NCBI GenBank assembly: GCA_009911035.1
Contig: QXWO01000016.1
Location: forward strand, 1-64,000
DNA from: Lachnospiraceae bacterium
Lineage (GTDB): Bacteria; Bacillota; Clostridia; Lachnospirales; Lachnospiraceae
Reading direction: 5' to 3'
DNA: 64,000 nt
Both the position numbers and the translations under genes were made by a program. Below the pieces are notes generated by a model. That model searched no databases. It saw only the letters and a program-made list of their open reading frames with translations, and had not been told where the DNA came from. Shown in pieces: positions 44,965 to 51,623 of the stretch; the stretch's first letter is position 1; every line of letters starts with the position of its first letter.

Positions 44965-44993
44965 TTGACTTTTACGGAAAAGGGAATTACACT
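44965..44993 (+). promoter_or_regulatory. Probable htpG promoter
   Basis: TTGACT (44965) and TACACT (44988) spaced by 17 bases. The CIRCE box ends 7 bases upstream of the -35. HrcA sites more often overlap the start of transcription, so either repression works from upstream or another start exists. Confidence 0.6.
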
Positions 44994-45056
44994 TTATTTT
45001 AGTTTAGAGCGAATATCCTATTGTCAAGGAAGAGAAAGAAAAAGGAGTGAGCAATC

Positions 45057-47255
45057 GTGGCAGAGAAACACGGAAATTTATCAATCAATAGTGAAAACAT
45101 ATTCCCGATTATTAAGAAATGGCTGTATTCAGACCATGACATCTTTTTCAGGGAATTAATATCCAATGGCTGTGATGCCATTACCAAGCTGAAAAAGCTG
45201 GATATGATGGGAGAATATTCTTTACCGGAGGATTATAAGGGCAAAATCGATGTTCTTGTCAATCCGGAAGAAAAGACCCTTAAATTTATTGACAATGGTA
45301 TCGGTATGACGGCGGATGAGGTGGAGGAGTATATCAACCAGATCGCTTTTTCCGGTGCAACGGATTTTATTGCAAAATATAAGGACAAGACCAATGAAGA
45401 CCAGATAATCGGTCATTTCGGACTTGGATTTTATTCCGCTTTCATGGTAGCGGATGAAGTGCACATTGATTCCCTTTCCTGGCAGGAAGGCGCAAAGCCG
45501 GTACACTGGGAATGTGACGGCGGCACGGAATTTGACATGAAAGAAGGGGACAGAGAGCAGGTAGGAACCACCATCACCCTTTTTGTAAATGAGGATGTGC
45601 TGGAATTCTGCAATGAGTACAAGGCAAGGGAAGTCATTAAGAAATACTGTTCCTTCATGCCCACAGAGATTTATCTTTCCAAGGAAAATACCAAGGAAAC
45701 CCAGACGATCGATGCGGACGAAAAGCTGGATACAGATACATTAGTTGAGGAAATCAAGCCGGAGAAGGAAGAAGATAAATTAAGATATAAAATCATCAGA
45801 CGCCCCGAGCTTCTCAATGAGACAAAGCCTTTGTGGATGAAACACCCCAACGACTGCACTAGGGAAGAATATCTTGAATTTTACCGCAAGGTATTTCAGG
45901 ATTACAAAGAGCCTTTGTTCTGGATTCATCTGAATATGGATTATCCTTTCAACTTAAAGGGGATCTTGTACTTCCCTAAAATCAATATGGAATATGAGTC
46001 AATTGAAGGGGTTATCAAGTTATACAACAATCAGGTGTTTATCGCAGACAATATCAAAGAAGTCATTCCGGAATTTTTGATGCTCCTAAAAGGCGTTATT
46101 GACTGCCCTGACCTGCCTCTTAACGTATCCAGAAGCGCATTGCAGAATGACGGCTTTGTGAAGAAGATTTCCGATTACATCTCCAAGAAGGTAGCGGACA
46201 AACTTTCCGGCATGTGCAAGACAGAGAAAGAAGAATACGAAAAATACTGGGATGATATCAGTCCGTTTATTAAATTCGGATGCCTGAAAGATGACAAATT
46301 CTGTGAGAAGATGACAGATTATATCCTGTTCAGGAACTTAGACGGCAAGTATCTGACACTTCCCGAATGCCTCGAAGTCAGCAAGAGTGACCCGGATGGA
46401 GCGGAAAAAGAAGACACAGCTGGAAAAGCCACAAACGAAGAAGAAAACAAAGAGGAGCAGACAGAGGACAAAAAGGCAGAAGAATCTGCAGACACAGAGA
46501 GTCAGGAGACGGAAGAAGCGGATGAAACAGTGGAGGACGGTGCAGAGGAATCCGTTGAAGCTGCGGAAGCAGACATCGTTGACGCTGACGGAAATGTGAT
46601 CAGCACCCCAGAAGACGGGGAGGAGGACGAAGAAGAAAAGAAGGAAAAGGTCATTTATTATGTAACCGACGAGAAGCAGCAGGGACAGTATATCAGCATG
46701 TTTAAGGCTGCCAAAATGGATGCGGTGATACTCACACACAATATTGACCAACCTTTCATTTCCCAGTTAGAGTCCAAAAACGAGGGCATAAAGTTCCAGA
46801 GAATTGATGCCGATCTGACAGACACCTTCAAGGCTAAAACCAGCAAAAAGACAGAGAAGGAGTTAGAGGAAGCCGCCGAATCTATCAGTAAGGTAATGAA
46901 GAAAGTCCTTAAAAAGGACAAGATCACCATTAAGGTCGAGAAACTGAAAAACAAGAAGATATCCTCCATGATCACCCTTTCCGAGGAGAGCCGGAGAATG
47001 CAGGATATGATGAAGATGTATGCTATGCCCGGCATGGACATGGGCGGTATGGGCAAAGAAGGAGAGACTTTGATCCTCAATGCCAGCCACCCGCTGGTAC
47101 AGTATATTATGGAACACACAGAAGGCGACAATGTGGATATGATATGCGAACAGCTTTATGACCTTGCATTGATACAGCATGCGCCTCTTGAACCGGAAGC
47201 AATGAGCAAGTTCGTGGCAAGAAGCAATGATATCATGATGTTGCTGGCAAAATAG
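45057..47255 (+). CDS. htpG: Molecular chaperone HtpG (Hsp90) with acidic insert
   Basis: A 732-residue Hsp90. ATP-site motifs ELISNGCDAITK, DNGIGMT and GHFGLGFYSAFMV are intact. The middle-domain arginine loop (PLNVSRSALQND) is present. An acidic, low-complexity insert of about 80 residues (444-524, rich in Glu, Asp, Thr and Ala) separates the middle and C-terminal domains. Bacterial HtpG is usually about 620-640 residues without it. GTG start with AAGGAG upstream. Heat-shock control by CIRCE/HrcA is expected. Confidence 0.93.
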   Translation: MAEKHGNLSINSENIFPIIKKWLYSDHDIFFRELISNGCDAITKLKKLDMMGEYSLPEDYKGKIDVLVNPEEKTLKFIDNGIGMTADEVEEYINQIAFSGATDFIAKYKDKTNEDQIIGHFGLGFYSAFMVADEVHIDSLSWQEGAKPVHWECDGGTEFDMKEGDREQVGTTITLFVNEDVLEFCNEYKAREVIKKYCSFMPTEIYLSKENTKETQTIDADEKLDTDTLVEEIKPEKEEDKLRYKIIRRPELLNETKPLWMKHPNDCTREEYLEFYRKVFQDYKEPLFWIHLNMDYPFNLKGILYFPKINMEYESIEGVIKLYNNQVFIADNIKEVIPEFLMLLKGVIDCPDLPLNVSRSALQNDGFVKKISDYISKKVADKLSGMCKTEKEEYEKYWDDISPFIKFGCLKDDKFCEKMTDYILFRNLDGKYLTLPECLEVSKSDPDGAEKEDTAGKATNEEENKEEQTEDKKAEESADTESQETEEADETVEDGAEESVEAAEADIVDADGNVISTPEDGEEDEEEKKEKVIYYVTDEKQQGQYISMFKAAKMDAVILTHNIDQPFISQLESKNEGIKFQRIDADLTDTFKAKTSKKTEKELEEAAESISKVMKKVLKKDKITIKVEKLKNKKISSMITLSEESRRMQDMMKMYAMPGMDMGGMGKEGETLILNASHPLVQYIMEHTEGDNVDMICEQLYDLALIQHAPLEPEAMSKFVARSNDIMMLLAK

Positions 47256-47301
47256 CAGGACGCAAATGCGCCGAAAGGCCTGCGAAAAATTCAGAATAGA
47301 G

Positions 47302-47347
47302 CCGGTACGGCACGGGGAACATCACTCCGGGCTGTGCCGGTTTTTTG
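47302..47347 (+). terminator. Intrinsic terminator after htpG
   Basis: A long G-C-rich stem with G-U pairs (CCGGTACGGCAC against GGCTGTGCCGG), followed by six T. Confidence 0.75.
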
Positions 47348-47430
47348 CATCTGTAAGCGGGCCTGTATAATGCCCTTGCATGTATAAAGTTTGTCTGCTA
47401 TATTTAACAGAAAGACAGGAGGGAGATCTC

Positions 47431-48558
47431 ATGGATACACAGGAATTGAAAAACCAGGTAAATGAGTTGATTAGGAGCCAGAAATACGACGAAATTGAGC
47501 CGTTACTTTTTTCACACAGGGAAAAGACGAGAAATGACAATGACCTTGCCGTTACCTACTATTTGTGTGCGGTTTATAAGCAGGAGAAAACGGCAGCCCA
47601 GCCCGTGATTTTTTCAAAAGTCTTAAGTGTGGAGGAGTTAATGGGGCGCTATACCGTTTTAAAATTTTATTTAAGGCGGATTGATTTTGATGTGGCGGAT
47701 AGTTTGGAAGAATTCCAGCAGTTTCTGATAGAAGCCCGGGTATCTCCCCATGAACTGTTGCGGGTCATTGATTACTGTGTGGTACATAAAGAGAAGGTAT
47801 TAAAAGCTATAGAAGGCGGCCTGCCACAGAAGGCAGCAGGTGGTTTAAGGGCAATGCCGGAAAGAGGAGAAACCTGCAACGGGGCGGCGGATGCGGAGGA
47901 AATATGTTTTATCATCTGTACCAACGATCCTGTTTATGCCCAGGAATGTATCTATTATATTGATCATCTAAAGGTGCCGGAAGGGATGCAGATCGATATT
48001 CTTACGGTAGAGGAAGCAAAGTCCCTGACTGCAGGCTATAATGAGGCCATGAAGTACTCCCGGGCCAAATACAAGGTATACCTGCACCATGACACGTTTA
48101 TTGTCAATCCGGATTTCATCCGGGATTGTGTGGATATTTTTAAAAATGATCCGCAGGTGGGCATGATTGGAAATGTGGGAGTCGACAGGATGCCCGTTAC
48201 AGGCGTGATGTGGGATGTAGACCGATATGGGATGCTGTATGAGCAGCATGTCTATGAGACGGAGCTGCTTTCCAATCCCATTAGCCCGGACATGCCCTAC
48301 ATGGAAGCGGAAGCTATAGACGGATTTATTATGATCACCCAGTATGATGTCCCATGGCGGGAAGATTTGTTTACCAAGTGGGATTTTTATGACTGCTCCC
48401 AGAGTATGGAATTCATCCGGCATGGGTATAAGGTGATAATCCCCAATATGAAAGAGCCGTGGTGTGTGCATGACTGCGGTTTTATAGATTTTAGAAATTA
48501 TGACGGGGAAAAGGCCAAGTATGTTGCGGAATATATGTCCGGCGGCAGGTGCAGATGA
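47431..48558 (+). CDS. Glycosyltransferase, StrF-type domain
   Basis: 375 residues. The N-terminal 120 are helical, then a GT-A-like domain (about 155-375) with ICFIICTNDPVYAQECIYYI, YNEAMKYSRAKYKVYLHHDT (a conserved DxD-like HHD) and HDCGFIDF. This matches the glycosyltransferase/StrF domain of surface polysaccharide enzymes. The ATG at 47431 has AGGAGGG upstream; an earlier in-frame ATG at 47380 does not. A split SpoIID-like gene follows. Confidence 0.72.
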   Translation: MDTQELKNQVNELIRSQKYDEIEPLLFSHREKTRNDNDLAVTYYLCAVYKQEKTAAQPVIFSKVLSVEELMGRYTVLKFYLRRIDFDVADSLEEFQQFLIEARVSPHELLRVIDYCVVHKEKVLKAIEGGLPQKAAGGLRAMPERGETCNGAADAEEICFIICTNDPVYAQECIYYIDHLKVPEGMQIDILTVEEAKSLTAGYNEAMKYSRAKYKVYLHHDTFIVNPDFIRDCVDIFKNDPQVGMIGNVGVDRMPVTGVMWDVDRYGMLYEQHVYETELLSNPISPDMPYMEAEAIDGFIMITQYDVPWREDLFTKWDFYDCSQSMEFIRHGYKVIIPNMKEPWCVHDCGFIDFRNYDGEKAKYVAEYMSGGRCR

Positions 48559-48579
48559 ACTGGCCCACCGTCCCAACGG

Positions 48580-48610
48580 TAAAGAACGGTTCCTGCGCTT
48601 TGGCATACTA
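48580..48610 (+). promoter_or_regulatory. Candidate sporulation-type promoter of the split gene
   Basis: CATACTA at 48604-48610 matches the -10 of sigma-G (CATNNTA) and is close to that of sigma-E. TAAAGA 18 bases upstream is a poor -35. It stands 30 bases before the start of the split SpoIID-like gene. This is suggestive only. Confidence 0.35.
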
Positions 48611-48639
48611 TATGGTAAATATAGTTGCAGAGGTATTTT

Positions 48640-49338
48640 ATGCCTAAAAATATTTTTCACAGTGCCCAGGCAGATACGGGATATTCCGGTAAATTACAGA
48701 TCAACGTGACTTCCACGCTGGGACTTATTCCCATACCCGATGCCACAGTGACAATTTCCTATACCGGTGTACCGGATGTTACAGTGGAAAAACTTAACAC
48801 TGACTCATCCGGTCAGACACAGGAGATCGACCTGCCTGCGCCTCCTGTTGAATACAGCTTAGAGCCGGTGGAGCAGCAGCCCTATTCAGAGTATAACATA
48901 CAGGTGGAGGCTCCCGGATATGAGCCTTTGCTGGTATCGGGAACAGAAATCCTGGCGGATGTGACGGCAGTGCAGCCTATCAGTCTTACGCCTTTAGAGG
49001 AGGCTGACCGACAGGAGGAAGTGATTGTGATACCGGATCATACCCTGTTCGGGGAGTATCCGCCCAAGATACCCGAGGATGAGATCAAGCCTATGGACGA
49101 GAGTGGGGAGATTGTCTTAAGCAGGGTGGTGATACCGGAATATGTAGTTGTGCATGACGGCGACCCCAATGATTCATCTGCCCCAAATTATTACGTGCGG
49201 TACCGGGACTACATCAAAAACGTAGTGTCTTCAGAAATCTACGCGACCTGGCCCGACAGCGCTATCTATGCCAACACGCTGGTGATTATGTCTTTTACTT
49301 TAAACAGGGTATATACGGAGTGGTACCGGAATCAATAG
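48640..49338 (+). CDS. SpoIID/LytB-like peptidoglycan protein, 5' part of a split gene
   Basis: The ATG at 48640 (AGAGG 6 bases upstream) starts a protein with a beta-sandwich N-terminus (about 15-130) and the beginning of a SpoIID/LytB domain (YVRYRDYIKNVVSSEIYATW, then LVIMSFTLNRVYTEWYRN). The frame stops at 49338, six codons after the crossover repeat GTACCGGAAT, in DNA that belongs to the inserted element. The 3' half, beginning with the same ten bases, lies at 53275. Together they encode a 421-residue protein: N-terminal domain, SpoIID-like domain, peptidoglycan-binding domain. Alone this half (232 residues) lacks the SpoIID signature SQWG. Confidence 0.75.
   Translation: MPKNIFHSAQADTGYSGKLQINVTSTLGLIPIPDATVTISYTGVPDVTVEKLNTDSSGQTQEIDLPAPPVEYSLEPVEQQPYSEYNIQVEAPGYEPLLVSGTEILADVTAVQPISLTPLEEADRQEEVIVIPDHTLFGEYPPKIPEDEIKPMDESGEIVLSRVVIPEYVVVHDGDPNDSSAPNYYVRYRDYIKNVVSSEIYATWPDSAIYANTLVIMSFTLNRVYTEWYRNQ
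49323..49332 (+). other. attL-type core repeat of the inserted element
   Basis: GTACCGGAAT, identical to 53275-53284. Element sequence on its right begins CAATAGATTTTTAGG (49333-49347). Crossing over between the two copies removes 3,952 bp and joins codon 231 (Asn) of the split gene to the next codon AAG without altering the frame. Confidence 0.8.
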
Positions 49339-49363
49339 ATTTTTAGGAAAAAATTTTTCACAA

Positions 49364-49392
49364 TTGTATTTTGAAATATTTGCAGGTATAAT
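49364..49392 (+). promoter_or_regulatory. Promoter of the DUF5722 gene
   Basis: TTGTAT (49364) and TATAAT (49387) spaced by 17 bases, 70 bases before the gene start and inside the element. It suggests vegetative, sigma-A-type expression of the cargo. Confidence 0.6.
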
Positions 49393-49463
49393 TGATCTGT
49401 GCAGGAAATTTATGGATTAATGGGATAAAGAAGAAAAATATAAAATACAAATGGAGGCTGGAC

Positions 49464-51116
49464 ATGAGCAGGATCAGGAAAATTGTGAGATTATTTGCAC
49501 TGACAGCAGCGGCTGTGGCAATTGCTTTGGGGGGAACAGGAAATCTGGGAAGCAGTCCCATGTGCGCGGAGGCAGCTGGGCGGCCTGTTGCCATCAGCTC
49601 CTGTGTGATCACAGGAGACGAAGTGCTGTGTCAGATTCGGGCAGACAGTGTGCCTTCCAGTGATGACGGCAAATTTTATGTGTATGCAGATGAAGTTTAT
49701 CTGGACGGTACGGCAGGAAAGGTGGTTGCGTCCGTGGAGGCTGGGCAGTCGGTTTCCGTAAGTTTTCCGCTGAACCACAATACGCCGGATTCCAACTTAA
49801 GCCGTAAGTTTCTGATTGCCGTGAAGCGGGGCGGTCAGATGTATCAGGTCAGTGACGAGCATTATATTACGAACCCGGAAGCCATTGCTGCCTATACCTC
49901 TCCAAGAATGGATACGGGAATCAAAGGTATTCTGCCCGATGTTGGCAGGATCTCCGTCAACGAATTACAGGATCTTGGGATAAAGCAGGTTATTTACAAT
50001 ATCCATATTGATGATATCTGTTCCGGGGAAGGCGTTCCCGGTGCAGTGCCTTTTAGTTACAATGGACAGACTTACTACTTCGACTCGGGGCTTTTGGGTA
50101 ACTATGACGCGCTGGTTAAAGCGCTGAACGGATATGGAATGCAGGTCACACTGGTTCTTTTGAACGGCGGCACCGGTGCCTATGGACAGGATCTGACCCA
50201 TCCATTGGCAAGGGGAGGGGTATGTCCGGGATATGCCCTGAATGTGGCGGATGATGCGGGTATCAGCCACCTGAAAGCGATAGGCGCGTTCCTGGGACAG
50301 CGCTATTCGGGAAAATCCGGCTGCGGCCAGGTAGATAACTGGATTGTGGGCAATGAGGTCAACGCCCGTACATCCTGGTGGTATACCAGTTCCACCTCCC
50401 TTGACCTGAATGTGAACACTTATGTGAAGGCATTCCGAATTTTGTATAATGAGATCAAGAGCATGAACGGCAATGCACGGATCTATAATTCCATTGACCA
50501 GGAGTGGAACCGGAAATCCAATCCGGGCAGTTTTCTGGCAAAAGAGTATCTGGACCAGTTTAATTATTATATAAACCGGGAGGGGAATATTGACTGGGGG
50601 CTTTCTTACCATCCCTATAATTCGCCTTTATACGACCCGTATGCATGGAACGGTCCGGCGGTATGGGTGAAGGACAATCTCTCCACACCGTATATCACCA
50701 TGCAGAATATTGATATCCTGATCGACTATATGCATCAGTCCAAATTTTTAAATCCTTCCGGTCAGGTACGGAGCATTTCCCTTGCGGAAATCGGCTATAC
50801 TTCCGATTTTGGCACGGACAAGCAGGAAGCATCTGTTGCCTATGGCTATCTGAAAGCGGCCTCCATCCCGGAAGTGGATGCGTTTATGCTGTTCAGGCAG
50901 ACCGATGATGCCCACGAAATGGAAAGCCGTCTGGCACTGGGGCTGATTGATTTGAACGGAAATAGAAAGCCGGCCTACGAGATTTATAAAAATCTGGGGA
51001 CTGCCAATGAGGCCGCAGCGAAAGCGAGGGCTTCTGAGATCATTGGTATGGATATTGACCAGATGATAGGACAGAACATTGTTTGGACCAGAGAAGGAAA
51101 CGGTGTTGTACAGTAA
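49464..51116 (+). CDS. Secreted DUF5722 glycosidase-like protein (element cargo)
   Basis: 550 residues with a signal peptide (about 1-39, ending SPMCAEAAG). A beta-sandwich-like region (45-130) precedes a TIM-barrel-like domain: TGIKGILPDVGRISVNELQD, VDNWIVGNEVNARTSWWYTS (acid/base-type Glu after Asn), WGLSYHPYN and SISLAEIGYTS (second Glu). The NE and late-strand Glu are arranged as in clan GH-A glycosidases, and I associate the sequence with DUF5722. Substrate unknown. ATG at 49464 with GGAGG upstream. It is the only cargo gene of the element and may act on wall or spore-coat sugars. Confidence 0.7.
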   Translation: MSRIRKIVRLFALTAAAVAIALGGTGNLGSSPMCAEAAGRPVAISSCVITGDEVLCQIRADSVPSSDDGKFYVYADEVYLDGTAGKVVASVEAGQSVSVSFPLNHNTPDSNLSRKFLIAVKRGGQMYQVSDEHYITNPEAIAAYTSPRMDTGIKGILPDVGRISVNELQDLGIKQVIYNIHIDDICSGEGVPGAVPFSYNGQTYYFDSGLLGNYDALVKALNGYGMQVTLVLLNGGTGAYGQDLTHPLARGGVCPGYALNVADDAGISHLKAIGAFLGQRYSGKSGCGQVDNWIVGNEVNARTSWWYTSSTSLDLNVNTYVKAFRILYNEIKSMNGNARIYNSIDQEWNRKSNPGSFLAKEYLDQFNYYINREGNIDWGLSYHPYNSPLYDPYAWNGPAVWVKDNLSTPYITMQNIDILIDYMHQSKFLNPSGQVRSISLAEIGYTSDFGTDKQEASVAYGYLKAASIPEVDAFMLFRQTDDAHEMESRLALGLIDLNGNRKPAYEIYKNLGTANEAAAKARASEIIGMDIDQMIGQNIVWTREGNGVVQ

Positions 51117-51237
51117 ACAATAAGCCAGGCTCTTTGAACAGGGCTGGCGGCTGAAACAACGGATGCCAGGCTGCGCCAGACATCTTTATGGTAACAAACG
51201 CTGCCACGGATTGCGAAACAGTTTCGTGTAATAAGTG
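51113..51237 (-). repeat. Intergenic repeat, inverted copies, inside the element
   Basis: On the reverse strand, GTGGCAGCGTTTGTTAC and GCATCCGTTGTTTCAG occur, and on the forward strand AAACAATAAGCCAGG, all parts of the repeat family seen at 17326, 24661 and 33259. Its presence inside the element shows that element and chromosome have shared a genome for some time. Confidence 0.6.
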
Positions 51238-51275
51238 CGTTCAGATGAAGGCATCAGGGCCTTTGTCTGAACGCA
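51236..51275 (+). terminator. Large hairpin after the DUF5722 gene
   Basis: TGCGTTCAGA pairs with TCTGAACGCA, and inside this AAGGC pairs with GCCTT, giving a 15-pair stem with a 2x2 internal loop. There is no T-run, so it may be a terminator of the cargo transcript or another structure. Confidence 0.45.
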
Positions 51276-51354
51276 TTGTTATGATAAGCAGGTTTGCAGC
51301 CCAATTCCTTTTCAGGAACAAAACACCTTTGAATACAAACAAAAACAGGCACAT

Positions 51355-51398
51355 AATCATGTAAAGAGGAACCAGAAAAAGGGTGTATTTACATGATT
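51355..51398 (+). promoter_or_regulatory. Inverted repeat over the start of the small recombinase-operon ORF
   Basis: AATCATGTAAA and TTTACATGATT are perfect 11-bp arms 22 bases apart. The right arm contains the ATG (51393) of the small ORF and the loop contains its Shine-Dalgarno. It could be an operator for a regulator, or an RNA hairpin hiding the start codon; either would restrain recombinase expression. Confidence 0.55.
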
Positions 51399-51623
51399 TG
51401 CAGCACAGGAACCGGCAAGGAATCGATCCTGAACTATAAGGGCAGGCCGGTAAAAGTAACAGAAGAGTTTCCGGAACAGCCAGACCGGGGAGCAGAGGAG
51501 GAATTTTCAGGCAGGCTGAAAGCAATTTGTTTAGAAAAGCTGGAGAATATGGCCGGGCAGGGAGCGGATTCGCCTTCTTTATTTTCACACGCAAAGGATA
51601 AGGGGGAATGGGGCGTTGGGTAA
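51393..51623 (+). CDS. Small protein upstream of the recombinase, 76 residues
   Basis: A small acidic protein (MICSTGTGKESILNYKGRPV, then KVTEEFPEQPDRGAEEEFSG) with a helical C-terminal half. It overlaps the recombinase start by 8 bases, so the two are translationally coupled. I do not recognise the family. By position it could be an accessory factor setting recombination direction, as SprB does for SP-beta, but that is inference only. Confidence 0.6.
   Translation: MICSTGTGKESILNYKGRPVKVTEEFPEQPDRGAEEEFSGRLKAICLEKLENMAGQGADSPSLFSHAKDKGEWGVG

Noticed and set aside
51331-51359. Sigma-E promoter (GAATACA-14-CATAATCA) for the recombinase
   Set aside because: Three of eight -10 bases and two of seven -35 bases differ from consensus; too weak to list, although worth testing.
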